Of a stretch of DNA of 64,000 nt, positions 53,704-62,545 are shown piece by piece. The notes under the pieces are model-generated. The model did not search any database and was not told the origin of the DNA. It was given only the letters and a program-made list of their open reading frames with translations. This DNA comes from Candidatus Cloacimonadota bacterium (lineage in GTDB: Bacteria > Muiribacteriota > UBA6191). Position 1 is the stretch's first letter, and each line of letters begins with the position of its first letter. The position numbers were made by a program, and so were the translations under genes. The stretch lies in NCBI GenBank assembly GCA_019454875.1, contig JACFNL010000003.1, positions 23,971-87,970 of the forward strand, given 5' to 3'.

Positions 53704-54484
53704 TAACGAACTCCGAACGCATCGGAACCTTCTTAAGGCCCTGATTCGTCGCGACCTGTTTGAAAAGCTGGTCGGATCAAAACTGGGGGCTGTCTGGAAT
53801 ATCTTACAGCCAATTGTCCTGATGGGACTATACATACTTCTATTTTCCGTATTTCTCAATATCAAAGTAGGAGAAAATAACAGCCATCTGGACTACGGGA
53901 TTTTTCTTTTTTCCGGCATGATTGCCTGGTTACCTTTGCAGGAGGCAATTCAGAAGTCCTTTGATGTACTGACCAAGTACAGGCATCTGATAACCCAGAT
54001 TCGTTTTCCTCTGCTGATTTTGCCCATGCACATTGCCTGTGTTGCCATTTTGCAGGAAATTTTGCTTTTAACTATATTTTCCTGCCTGTTGATCTGGAAA
54101 ACCCCGTTCACCAATTTTGAACCATTACAGCTTTTGTTTATGGTACCAATCAAGTTTATGTTTGTTTTGGGTGTCTGCCTTTTTGCCTCCTTTATTGGTG
54201 TTCACTCCAAGGACAGTACCCAGGTGCTGCAATTGGCTTTGACCTCGGCTTTTTTTATCTCTCCTGTGGTCTACCCCCTGTCCCGGGTTCCTGAATGGTT
54301 ATTGCCTTATTACCAGATGAACCCTATGGTTGGTTTTATTGAAACCATCCGGTTCAGCCTGCTTGGAACCAGTAATCCAGGATTGGAGACATTGGCCTTC
54401 TGTATCGGATCGGCAATCCTTCTGTATATCCTGGGTCTTACCTACTTTCGGGCTCATCAGCATAAGGTAGTGGAAGTTCTGTGA
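53675..54484 (+). CDS. ABC-2-type polysaccharide export permease (Wzm/TagG-like)
   Basis: The ATG at 53675 gives 269 residues with six membrane helices. RNLLKALIRRDLFEKLVGSKLGAVWNILQPIVLMGLYILLFSVF is the usual opening of O-antigen and teichoic-acid export permeases, and FISPVVYPLSRVPEWLLPYYQMNPMVGFIE is their conserved C-terminal segment. Such a permease needs an ATPase (Wzt/TagH) that often binds the glycan. The next gene (a different exporter family) and an ATPase two genes on form one operon with it (four-base overlaps). The start is not certain because it overlaps the divergent nuclease gene. Confidence 0.82.
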   Translation: MAKIYTLFCINELRTHRNLLKALIRRDLFEKLVGSKLGAVWNILQPIVLMGLYILLFSVFLNIKVGENNSHLDYGIFLFSGMIAWLPLQEAIQKSFDVLTKYRHLITQIRFPLLILPMHIACVAILQEILLLTIFSCLLIWKTPFTNFEPLQLLFMVPIKFMFVLGVCLFASFIGVHSKDSTQVLQLALTSAFFISPVVYPLSRVPEWLLPYYQMNPMVGFIETIRFSLLGTSNPGLETLAFCIGSAILLYILGLTYFRAHQHKVVEVL

Positions 54485-56235
54485 GTGTTTCTGAACCTAA
54501 TCTTATCCTACTTCTCCTTCGGCACCGATGGCTTGCCCTAAAAAACAGCCGCGATAAAAAGAAAGGTCTGCAGGCACTGATTTTTATCTTTTTTTCCCTG
54601 CTGGTGCTTTTCTTTATCTGGTATGGAACCTCCAGACTTCTGATAAAACTCGACTCCCTGAACTCTTCTGAGGAATACTCAACGATTCTTGATGTTGCTA
54701 AAAGTTTTGTACTGGTAGGTAATCTATTAAAAGAAAGACTACTGAGTATGGTTCTGATGGCCATTTTTTTTATGCTTCTTTTCTCAAGCATTCTAAATGC
54801 TTTATCCAACCTGTTTCTTAGTCAGGATACTGAGCTTCTGATTAAAGCTCCTGTTCACAGCCGACGACTGTTTGAAGCCCGCCTGTTTGAAACGGTGTTC
54901 TTTTCCTCCTGGATGTCCTTTTTCTTTTTTGCCCCGGTACTGTTTGCCTACACCCAAAACTATGGGGTCAGCTTCACAAAGATTCTTCCCTTCCTTTTGT
55001 CCCTGATTCCCTATGTGATCATCCCATGCTCTATGGGCACCATATTTGCTCTGGGGCTAGCCTTCTGGTTTCCGGTTCACAAATCAAAAAAAGTGTTTAA
55101 CTTTCTGATGGTCTTTTTTGCATCCCTCATCCTGATACTCCTAAGGATGCTGCAACCTGAAAAGCTGTTCTCCATCCAAAATGTTTCAGAAATTGATCAG
55201 TTTGTCAGAAATCTACAGATTCCTCTTTATGATTCCATTCCACCGACATGGCTGGCAAAAGTTGGTATCAGTATTTTATCCAATCAGACCCAGAATGGGA
55301 TTGAACCTGCTCTTTACCTGTTTGGATGGGCTCTAGCAGCCCTGAGCCTGACCCTGTTTTTAGGGTATAGAATCTATCTGCCTGCCTGGTCAAGTTCCCA
55401 GGAGGTTTCAGCTCCATCCGTGCTGCCGGTGGAATCCCTGGGTTATTCGTTAAAACTGAACTTTGTGCGACCCTGGATCCGGGCCATGATCTTCAAGGAT
55501 GGATTGTTGTTTGCCCGAAACCCTGAGGTCTGGTCCCAGACATTTCTTATTTTAGCAATGGTTGGTCTGTACCTGTACAACCTTCATCTACTAGGATTGG
55601 ATCAGGTCAGTCTGCATTCCCATTCGATATCCCGATTTATATCCTTTCTCAATACTGCATTTGTTGGTTTTATCACAACATCCATTTCGATGAGATTTTT
55701 ATTTCCCGCAATTTCTTTAGAGGGCCCGGCCTTCTGGATACTTAAAACGGCACCTATCACACTAAGTTCCCTTATCTATTTCAAATTTCTGTTCTGGGCC
55801 CCCTGGATCCTTATTCTAGGATGGTTTATGACCAGTACAGCCAATTGGATCCTGGCAGTTCCCCTGGAATTTTACGCTCTGAATCTCTTTAACATCAGCG
55901 TCCTATGTATTGGAAACTCCATGTTGGCTATTTCCATGGGGACCATCTTCCCCAACTATCGGGCCGAAAATATCAACAAGATATTTATGAGTTATGGTGG
56001 CACCTTCTATATGATCTGTTCTCTGGGTTTTATGCTTTTGTACCTAGGAACCCAGGCTTATGCAGGCCGGCTATACTATTTAATGATGGTTCGATCCCAG
56101 GAACCCACTGTGCAGCAGCTCATTTGGGCCTGCCTTTTGATACTTCTGGGCCTTGTGATCTTTTTAGCCTTTGTGTTTGTCCCATTGCGCTGGGCTAATC
56201 AAACCCTGTTGGCTGAGGAGGATAGTTTTTTGTGA
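54481..56235 (+). CDS. Large ABC-2-type exporter permease
   Basis: The 584-residue protein has about 12 membrane helices in two related halves, as in putative ABC exporter (ABC-2-like) permeases of this size. SQDTELLIKAPVHSRRLFEARLFETVFFSSW and PWIRAMIFKDGLLFARNPEVWSQ are the family-like cytoplasmic loops that would contact the ATPase. The start ATG overlaps the previous permease stop, and the stop overlaps the ATPase start. With the downstream ATPase it forms a complete transporter; the substrate is unknown. Confidence 0.78.
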   Translation: MSVSEPNLILLLLRHRWLALKNSRDKKKGLQALIFIFFSLLVLFFIWYGTSRLLIKLDSLNSSEEYSTILDVAKSFVLVGNLLKERLLSMVLMAIFFMLLFSSILNALSNLFLSQDTELLIKAPVHSRRLFEARLFETVFFSSWMSFFFFAPVLFAYTQNYGVSFTKILPFLLSLIPYVIIPCSMGTIFALGLAFWFPVHKSKKVFNFLMVFFASLILILLRMLQPEKLFSIQNVSEIDQFVRNLQIPLYDSIPPTWLAKVGISILSNQTQNGIEPALYLFGWALAALSLTLFLGYRIYLPAWSSSQEVSAPSVLPVESLGYSLKLNFVRPWIRAMIFKDGLLFARNPEVWSQTFLILAMVGLYLYNLHLLGLDQVSLHSHSISRFISFLNTAFVGFITTSISMRFLFPAISLEGPAFWILKTAPITLSSLIYFKFLFWAPWILILGWFMTSTANWILAVPLEFYALNLFNISVLCIGNSMLAISMGTIFPNYRAENINKIFMSYGGTFYMICSLGFMLLYLGTQAYAGRLYYLMMVRSQEPTVQQLIWACLLILLGLVIFLAFVFVPLRWANQTLLAEEDSFL

Positions 56236-56984
56236 TTGAACTTATTAACTTGAAAAAACAGTACGGGGAACTAGTCGCTGTGGATGGGATCAATCTCAAG
56301 GTCAATCCTGGGGAAATATATGGGTTTCTTGGCCCCAACGGAGCTGGGAAAACTACTACAATCCGCATGATAACCGGTATCCTTCCTGCCAGTAGCGGGG
56401 AGGTGCTCATTGACGCCTTGAGTCTTAAGTCCCAACCCATGGAATGCAAACGGATTACCGGATATGTACCGGATCGTCCGTTTATTTATGAAAAGCTCAA
56501 GGCATGGGAGTTTCTGCAGTTTGTATGTGACCTTTATAGCCTCAACAGAGAAACAACTTTAAATAAGGCTGATGAACTGCTAGCCCTGTTTCAGTTATCC
56601 CACGCCAAATACAGATTAATTGAGGATTTTTCTCACGGTATGAAACAGAAGCTGGTGATTATTTCTTCGTTACTCTCTGATCCTAAACTACTGGTGATTG
56701 ATGAGCCTATGGTAGGTCTTGACCCCAAAGGAGCCACAATTTTAAAGGCTCTTTTTCGTCAGCTTGCCAGTGCTGGCAAGACCATCTTTTTGTCCACTCA
56801 CACTATGAGCGTTGCCGAAGAGCTGTGTGACCGGATCTCTATTATACACTCCGGAAAAATCAAGGCCTCTGGTACAATGACTGAACTTAGAAACCTGGGT
56901 AAGGGAGACGAAAATCTGGAACAGATTTTTTTAAAAATTACAGAAGAAGAAGTACATTCAAATGCGGCCCATCCTCTTTCTTGA
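56232..56984 (+). CDS. ABC transporter ATP-binding protein
   Basis: The 250-residue protein has all nucleotide-binding motifs: FLGPNGAGKTTTIRM (Walker A), a Q/Y-loop region near GYVPDRP, the signature FSHGMKQK (a common variant of LSGGQ in this branch), LLVIDEPMVGLDP (Walker B) and STHTMSVAE (H-loop). It pairs with the 584-residue permease whose gene overlaps it by four bases, and perhaps also serves the Wzm-like permease. The gene overlaps gmhB by 23 bases. Confidence 0.93.
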   Translation: MIELINLKKQYGELVAVDGINLKVNPGEIYGFLGPNGAGKTTTIRMITGILPASSGEVLIDALSLKSQPMECKRITGYVPDRPFIYEKLKAWEFLQFVCDLYSLNRETTLNKADELLALFQLSHAKYRLIEDFSHGMKQKLVIISSLLSDPKLLVIDEPMVGLDPKGATILKALFRQLASAGKTIFLSTHTMSVAEELCDRISIIHSGKIKASGTMTELRNLGKGDENLEQIFLKITEEEVHSNAAHPLS

Positions 56985-57501
56985 CCGCGATGGCACTATC
57001 AATGTTGATAGGCATTTTCTCAGGGATCCCAAAGATATTGAACTGATTTTGGGAGCAAAAGAAGCATTGCATTATTTTAAACAGAAGGGCTATCTTTTGG
57101 CCCTGGTTACCAATCAGTCTGGGATTGCCAGAGGACTTTTAAGTATTGAAACCATGCATCAGATTCACAAAAAATTGGAAGAGATGCTGGGACTCACATT
57201 TGATTCGATTCAGTTTTGTCCCCATCATCCCGAGGCAACCGTACTGGAGTACCGTCAAAAATGTAGCTGCAGGAAACCTGAGCCTGGGCTACTTCAATCC
57301 ACCTTAAAGCATTTCAACTACCAAAAGGTTCCAGAATCCAGCTTTCTGGTAGGTGATGCCATGCGCGATTGTCTGGCTGCACAAGCAATGGGATTGCCTT
57401 CATTTTTACTGGACATAAGTAATCAACCACTCAAACTACCCATTAACTGTACAAAAGTTCCTTCCTGGTCTTATCTGTTAGACAAGCTGCAAAGGCAATA
57501 A
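56962..57501 (+). CDS. gmhB: D-glycero-D-manno-heptose 1,7-bisphosphate 7-phosphatase-like HAD protein
   Basis: The 179-residue protein is a HAD phosphatase with the GmhB zinc loop. The nucleophile is in FLDRDGTIN, and ALVTNQSGIARG is motif II. CPHHPEA and CSCRKPEPG give the zinc-binding Cys/His cluster, and VGDAMRDCLAA is the final acidic motif. GmhB removes the 7-phosphate of D-glycero-D-manno-heptose 1,7-bisphosphate before ADP-heptose formation. It fits with gmhA at 32080. It overlaps the ATPase gene by 23 bases and meets the convergent MBOAT gene with a 24-base overlap. Confidence 0.9.
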   Translation: MRPILFLDRDGTINVDRHFLRDPKDIELILGAKEALHYFKQKGYLLALVTNQSGIARGLLSIETMHQIHKKLEEMLGLTFDSIQFCPHHPEATVLEYRQKCSCRKPEPGLLQSTLKHFNYQKVPESSFLVGDAMRDCLAAQAMGLPSFLLDISNQPLKLPINCTKVPSWSYLLDKLQRQ

Positions 57502-58680
57502 AATCAGATTTGCAATATAGGCAGTCACTGAGTACAAAACTTCCCAAGCTAGTATTGGGATATTGTAGAGTATTAAAAAGAACCCTTCCGTAGAACCAAG
57601 AGGCCAGATAACCGAGATCAATCCTATAAAACTCAAAGTGGCCAGCCTCCTTATAAATACAGGAACAAATCTGTCATACAACCGCTTTATATCAGGACGG
57701 TAGGCCTTGTACTCAGTCCAGCGAATCTGCATATAAATTGCCAGAAAATTGCAGTAGGCCCATAAGGAGCCATGTAACAGAGACTGGTGCATCCACATCA
57801 AAAGAATGACAAAAACCAAAGCCTTTTTCCACTGCTGTGAAAACAAAGTAATAAACGGAATATAAATATATTCTCTTACAAAAACGACTACGGGGATATT
57901 CCAGTTAGACCAGAATTCAATTACAGACTTAGCCTTCCATACGGGACCAAAAATTCGCCTTTCCAGCCTGTACCCTAAAAAAGCCATCAAGGCTCTGGCC
58001 AAATCAAATGTGCCCCAGACATTTAAGGTAAACGATATGCCAACAGAAACAACTGCCATAAAGATAAGAGCAAAGTTTTCTGTCAGAAACAAGTCCTGTT
58101 CTTTTACCGTAAAAACAGGCTCCACAAAATAAACCAATAGATATGCCGCCAGATAACATTTCAAAAAGGCTTTACCTAAACCTGAAAAGCCCTCCTTCCA
58201 CAATATTGGCAGTACCTTCCTTTTGTATGTAGAATAATAGTCATGAAACCATTCTACAGTTCCCAGAAGAAGTGGCATCAAGAAACTGTAGTGCCAGAAA
58301 GAACGCAGTGTAGATGTCCGCATTTTGCCTTTATGATCCTCAATAATAAAATGCAGAATTCTTTGTAAGTTGTAGGTAAGAAAATAGATTGGTTCAAACC
58401 TGCCAATCAGGACGGGCTTAAATGACAATGCCCAGAACAATAAGATCCAAAGTCCCCAGAATCCATAGAATCCATAAAAGAACTGATTTCGCCTACGAAG
58501 CCACAGATGCGAGCCCAGCAGAACAAAACCGTTCAGAATCCAGGCTGACACCGGAGCATATAGATACAATCCAATCAGACCAAGCAGACACAATAAATCA
58601 TGCCTGACCACCAGCGGTAAAACACGGGAGAATAAAACGATTCCTAAGAGGATACCTGTAAAAGCCAGATCAAGAATCAT
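57478..58680 (-). CDS. MBOAT-family membrane O-acyltransferase
   Basis: The 400-residue protein has about ten membrane helices. Residues of about 258-300 read VIEFWSNWNIPVVVFVREYIYIPF, then MWMHQSLLHGSLWAY, matching MBOAT enzymes (DltB/AlgI type) with their W-x2-W-N/H segment and catalytic histidine in the membrane. These enzymes acylate alcohols on lipids, glycans or teichoic acids. It is the last gene of the long minus-strand cluster and overlaps the previous gene by 11 bases. It could transfer the acyl product of the ketosynthase genes upstream. Confidence 0.82.
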   Translation of the reverse strand: MILDLAFTGILLGIVLFSRVLPLVVRHDLLCLLGLIGLYLYAPVSAWILNGFVLLGSHLWLRRRNQFFYGFYGFWGLWILLFWALSFKPVLIGRFEPIYFLTYNLQRILHFIIEDHKGKMRTSTLRSFWHYSFLMPLLLGTVEWFHDYYSTYKRKVLPILWKEGFSGLGKAFLKCYLAAYLLVYFVEPVFTVKEQDLFLTENFALIFMAVVSVGISFTLNVWGTFDLARALMAFLGYRLERRIFGPVWKAKSVIEFWSNWNIPVVVFVREYIYIPFITLFSQQWKKALVFVILLMWMHQSLLHGSLWAYCNFLAIYMQIRWTEYKAYRPDIKRLYDRFVPVFIRRLATLSFIGLISVIWPLGSTEGFFLILYNIPILAWEVLYSVTAYIANLILLPLQLV

Positions 58681-59200
58681 GGCTTATCGGGCCAGATAGC
58701 CAGCGAATCATTTGGGTCGGCAAATGCCCTAACGCAATAAAACCAATCATGAAACCAATCAGACTAAGACCTGTAAACACGATGCCAAATACATAAATAT
58801 AGATGGCCACACCCATAGCATAGGAGGGTTGAAACCAGTTGGACATATCTAAAAGTCCTTCATGGTAGCTTCGGGTAAAAATCACTGGAAAAGACTGGTT
58901 CGCAAACAGGGCCGCAGACTCCTCATAGAAAAAATAGATCCCTAACAGGGCAATCCAGATCCCCACTGGATAAAAAAACAGACTGTCCAGCAGGCTTAAA
59001 ATCAAGGGATTTTCTTTGACAAATACATGGATATCTCCGGAAGCACCCATGTTTCTGCCCGTAAATCGGCGGATCTGATACCTGGGATGCTCCAATCGTC
59101 TTAAAGCCTGACTTAACTCAGGCACAGAAAAAGAAAGACCCCGATTTCTGGTACTTAATGTATATCCATCCGCATTCTCCTTAATCTGGATATGCTTCAT
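58670..59200 (-). CDS. Small membrane protein, family A, copy 2
   Basis: The ATG at 59200 (GGGGGAT box) gives 176 residues; a TTG at 59206 is the alternative. A soluble N-terminal half (HIQIKENADGYTLSTRNRGLSF) is followed by two to three membrane helices (SLFFYPVGIWIALLGIYFFY, VFGIVFTGLSLIGFMIGFIALG). It has the same layout and wording as the 59805-60356 protein, including D/ENADG-x-LS, RG/KGL-x-FS, YQ/SQYR-x3, IHVFVKENP against SIFVENDP, and FYPV. I do not recognise the family. It belongs to the lipid-type cluster and overlaps the preceding gene by 20 bases. Confidence 0.68.
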   Translation of the reverse strand: MKHIQIKENADGYTLSTRNRGLSFSVPELSQALRRLEHPRYQIRRFTGRNMGASGDIHVFVKENPLILSLLDSLFFYPVGIWIALLGIYFFYEESAALFANQSFPVIFTRSYHEGLLDMSNWFQPSYAMGVAIYIYVFGIVFTGLSLIGFMIGFIALGHLPTQMIRWLSGPISHDS

Positions 59201-59795
59201 CAGCAATCCCCCTTTCCAGGGACTCGGGTATCAGACCCAACAAAATCCAGGAGCAGATTAGAACGCGATAGACCATCCTAAGCCATGAAAATCGCATCAA
59301 CAAAAACTGTAATGCTCTAAGAGCCAGAGGAAAGAAAAACTGAATCCACAGCACCAAACACACAAGGTAACCAAAAGCGGTAGCATAGGAATATCCATAA
59401 ACCCATTTGAGGAATTCCCTTCCTCCTTCTGCTGGAAAGACAAGCTCACCACCCCCATAGGCCTGAGCAACCGTCCAACTGACAAATCCAGCAGTAGGCA
59501 TGTAGATTAACAAACCTAGACATATACTGGTAATCAACCAGAAGAACTTCTCACGAATATGAAAAAACTCCACCGCTACAAAGTTGCGGCAGTTCGCCTC
59601 ATGCAAACGACACACCTTAATCAGTGCCGGGTCCTTGGTATATTGCCACCAGCCTGAATAATAAAAATGTACTTCCTCGGCAGCCTCTTCGATTGTCTGA
59701 CCATCAAACTTCATGTCCCGGGAAAAGGGAATGGTATATCTCACACCTGCCCCGGTAGACTGTAAATTGCATGGAATCATTAACTGCACAGACAT
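59181..59795 (-). CDS. Small membrane protein, family B, copy 2
   Basis: ATG 59795 gives 204 residues. An N-terminal soluble beta part (QLMIPCNLQSTGAGVRYTIPFSR) and helix precede three or four membrane helices (FFWLITSICLGLLIYM, YSYATAFGYLVCLVLWIQFFFPLAL, YRVLICSWILLGLIP). The layout resembles the 60353-60958 protein (PIEIDKRENGFTGRFSF at its start, REKFFW/NERMILLG at the first helix). A CRLHEANCRN stretch is special to this copy. The family is unknown. It overlaps the next gene by 20 bases and follows the previous one after nine. Confidence 0.66.
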   Translation of the reverse strand: MSVQLMIPCNLQSTGAGVRYTIPFSRDMKFDGQTIEEAAEEVHFYYSGWWQYTKDPALIKVCRLHEANCRNFVAVEFFHIREKFFWLITSICLGLLIYMPTAGFVSWTVAQAYGGGELVFPAEGGREFLKWVYGYSYATAFGYLVCLVLWIQFFFPLALRALQFLLMRFSWLRMVYRVLICSWILLGLIPESLERGIADEAYPD

Positions 59796-59804
59796 CACCC
59801 GATT

Positions 59805-60356
59805 CTAAGATTGGGATGGTTCAGTCCGAACAAACAATCCCAACACCTTGTAATACAAAAACCTGTACACCAGGACGGGCATTACCCCAAATACCCTCAT
59901 CAAAACAACATAAAGAGGGCTCACGATCAGTAATGTGATAAAACCACTGCTCAGCATCCAGAACATCAGCATGGAAAAGTAGCTCAGAGAAAACTTTGTC
60001 TCCACCGAGAACACAACACCTGAAAGAACATTCAGGTAAACCTGAATCATATCAGGATATTGAAACTGTAAGGGTAAATTGAACAGACAAAAATAAACGG
60101 CCAGAAGCGTCAGATAAACACTCACTGGAAAATAGGTGATCATGGATGTAAAGGATAAGCAAAAAGGATCGTTTTCCACAAAAATGCTGACTCCACCTTC
60201 TCCAACCGGCTCTTTTCTGGTGCGATACTGAGAATAAACCAACGACTGCATCCTATCCTTGGCATCCTCGAATGGAAGATTAGAAAACCTCAATCCCTTC
60301 TCCTTGCATTTGAGGCTGAGTCCACTGGCATCGGAATCAAATCTGATTTCATTCAT
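59805..60356 (-). CDS. Small membrane protein, family A, copy 1
   Basis: The 183-residue protein starts in an ATGA overlap with the gene before it. The N-terminal half is soluble (IRFDSDASGLSLKCKEKGLRFSN, then SQYRTRKEPVGEGGVSIFVENDP). Three hydrophobic helices follow (YFPVSVYLTLLAVYFCLF, MLMFWMLSSGFITLLIVSPLYVVLM, PVLVYRFLYYKVLGLF). It is the clear partner of the 58670-59200 protein. No known family is evident; the two-gene unit with family B occurs twice in this cluster. Confidence 0.67.
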   Translation of the reverse strand: MNEIRFDSDASGLSLKCKEKGLRFSNLPFEDAKDRMQSLVYSQYRTRKEPVGEGGVSIFVENDPFCLSFTSMITYFPVSVYLTLLAVYFCLFNLPLQFQYPDMIQVYLNVLSGVVFSVETKFSLSYFSMLMFWMLSSGFITLLIVSPLYVVLMRVFGVMPVLVYRFLYYKVLGLFVRTEPSQS

Positions 60357-60958
60357 GATGTACTCCCCCTGAAAACATAGGACTGACTCAGAAACAGGTT
60401 GGCTGGTCGGCCAATAAACAACATATGTATTCTCATCAGACTTTTAGAAGATACAATTGCACCTTCATAGGCTCTAAGAATCACCGGATACCCAAATCTT
60501 AAAAAAAGTAGAAACCAGAGGACAAATCCCGACACAATACAGTATTCAACCAGCAGTGCCTGAGCCCGAAACTGAGGGATAAGATCCATACTCATACCTG
60601 AACCTGTGTCGGATGTAAGGAGTGAGGGAAACAAAAACAGAATTGCAGCAACAAACAGCAGGTAAAACACAATAGACTTTAATGCCAGGAGGCCCAATAA
60701 AATCATCCGTTCATTCACTGATAACAGTTCTATTCTGAGCTGATGGGATTTTATGCCATTTTCTTTTAAGTGGTGCTCGAGATAACTTAAAAATTCCAAA
60801 GGCTTCTGTTTTTGCACGAAGGAGTTAATGGCGACAAACAGCTTTTTGACCAACGCATCCCTCGTGTCTGCTGTACAGGAGAAAGAAGGATCAAATGAGA
60901 ATCTTCCTGTGAAGCCATTCTCTCTTTTATCAATCTCAATTGGAACAAAATACGCCAT
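60353..60958 (-). CDS. Small membrane protein, family B, copy 1
   Basis: The 201-residue protein has a GGGAG box before ATG 60958. A soluble N-terminal domain (VPIEIDKRENGFTGRFSFDPSF) with the helix DALVKKLFVAINSFVQKQKP leads to three or four membrane helices (MILLGLLALKSIVFYLLFVAAILFLFP, LVEYCIVSGFVLWFLLFLRFGYPVIL). It is paralogous to the 59181-59795 protein by layout. It is the first of the four small membrane genes and lies 69 bases after the diiron gene; that gap holds no recognisable signal. Confidence 0.67.
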   Translation of the reverse strand: MAYFVPIEIDKRENGFTGRFSFDPSFSCTADTRDALVKKLFVAINSFVQKQKPLEFLSYLEHHLKENGIKSHQLRIELLSVNERMILLGLLALKSIVFYLLFVAAILFLFPSLLTSDTGSGMSMDLIPQFRAQALLVEYCIVSGFVLWFLLFLRFGYPVILRAYEGAIVSSKSLMRIHMLFIGRPANLFLSQSYVFRGSTS

Positions 60959-61027
60959 ATCAAACTCCCATTTCCCAATACAGTTTAGGACTTTGCCATA
61001 AGCCGGTCAAGCAAACAAGTACATCCA

Positions 61028-62545
61028 TCAAAAGGCGTAGGCCCGCAAATGCCTCCTGCGAAACTCAAATTCAGAGATTTTGAATTCCTCCCGAGGAAGA
61101 AGGTTCTTTAATTCCAGATACTGAGATTTCATACTCTGATTTAAAAACTCCAGAGCCGATGCTTTGCCGCTATTATTGTAATACCTCCCTATTTTTTGCA
61201 TCAGGATGCGATAATGCGGAGAAATTCTGGCCTGATGCATTTCCAGACCTTCCTCAAGAATCGATTCACACAGATTTTTGGTGTAGTCCTTGATACGATT
61301 GGCCTCGTAGCGGTAATGAGCTGCAAACAGCTTTTTATGTACCACTTCATCATCAATGATCATTTGCATAATCTTCTTAAAAAATGGGCTGTCAAAGGAT
61401 TTTGCCAACAATCGGTAAGCTCTGATGTTATGGACCTCACCTAAAAAATTTATCGTAAATACAGCATATTGATTATGAAACCACTCTGGACCAGGCAATT
61501 CATAGGAGTCTGCCAGAAACTTCTCATTCAGATTTTCTGTGTTGATTCCAAAATAGTTTAAAACAGCCCGAATCACATGAAAGTGTTTGACTTCCTCATG
61601 AGCCTGCAACAGATTCCAGAGCATAAACGGAGAATTCAATCCCAGGTGGCACTGATTGTTGTAACTTATGGAATAGGCCACGGCCTCACAATAAGCCAGC
61701 TCCTTTAAAACATCCAGAAGCTCATAGTCATTATCGGTCAAATCGAGTCTGCCCTGTTTCTTACAAAGATCCAGTACATCATCCAGGTTCCAGCGGCTGC
61801 GACGGGATTCTTCCTCATAAAGAAAAATCTGCTCCGTATTCATGACATCTGCAATTGGTAATTCTTCATGCAATGAAAGAAGGAGTTTTTCAAGCTCGTT
61901 CTGATTCTCCTTTCCAAGTTTATGAATTTCTTCCATCAAAACGGAGTCAAAACCCTCAACAGGAATATCAGTAGATGGTTCTACCAATTCCCCATTAAGA
62001 CTCAAAAAACTCAGCCTGTTTGCAACAAACTGAATCTGAGGTTCAAACCAGTCTTTTAGATCAAGACCTGCTTCCGATAAGCGTCTCTTCTCTTCAGTCA
62101 ACTCCTGCAAAACAACCGATAAGATAGTAGCTGGCTCTTTGTCAAAAACCGAAGCAGTAAGATATGCCTGTTTTTTCAGATGCAATTCTAATGGGTAACA
62201 CCAGGATGGATCTGCAGTTTTAAGGAGTGCGGCCATCAAGCGAGCCTTTTGGGCCGCCAGAAACACAAGACCATGCAACACTTCTACCTGACGAAAAAAA
62301 TGGGGGGCATATCCAGGAAAACAGCGGAAATTGGTAATAAACCAGTTAAGATTTTCCACAGAAAGACAAAACCCCTCGGGCAATTCCGGCAAGGTCTCCC
62401 TTGAGTTTGAAACCAGTACATCCAGATGCACCCATTCTTTATCTGTTGAGGGTAACCATGCATCCGAAAACTTTTTTTGGTAGAAAATTCCCGTGAGAAT
62501 GGTCTGAAGTCTGGCTTTTAGTTTCCAGGACAAATTGTCTGTCAT
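61028..62545 (-). CDS. Diiron (ferritin-like) oxygenase- or desaturase-like protein
   Basis: The 505-residue protein has an unassigned N-terminal half and a helical C-terminal half (about 275-500). Acidic and histidine residues sit in the spacing of a diiron four-helix bundle: E287 (YCEAVAY), E318-x2-H321 (HEEVKHFH), E370 (LGEVHN) and E400-x2-H403 (DDEVVHKKLF). Such centres activate oxygen in acyl-ACP desaturases, AurF-type N-oxygenases and related enzymes. The TGA stop of the fabG-like gene shares one base with its ATG. In this gene set it probably oxidises or desaturates an acyl chain made by the KS. The N-terminal domain (1-250) shows no recognised motif. Confidence 0.72.
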   Translation of the reverse strand: MTDNLSWKLKARLQTILTGIFYQKKFSDAWLPSTDKEWVHLDVLVSNSRETLPELPEGFCLSVENLNWFITNFRCFPGYAPHFFRQVEVLHGLVFLAAQKARLMAALLKTADPSWCYPLELHLKKQAYLTASVFDKEPATILSVVLQELTEEKRRLSEAGLDLKDWFEPQIQFVANRLSFLSLNGELVEPSTDIPVEGFDSVLMEEIHKLGKENQNELEKLLLSLHEELPIADVMNTEQIFLYEEESRRSRWNLDDVLDLCKKQGRLDLTDNDYELLDVLKELAYCEAVAYSISYNNQCHLGLNSPFMLWNLLQAHEEVKHFHVIRAVLNYFGINTENLNEKFLADSYELPGPEWFHNQYAVFTINFLGEVHNIRAYRLLAKSFDSPFFKKIMQMIIDDEVVHKKLFAAHYRYEANRIKDYTKNLCESILEEGLEMHQARISPHYRILMQKIGRYYNNSGKASALEFLNQSMKSQYLELKNLLPREEFKISEFEFRRRHLRAYAF

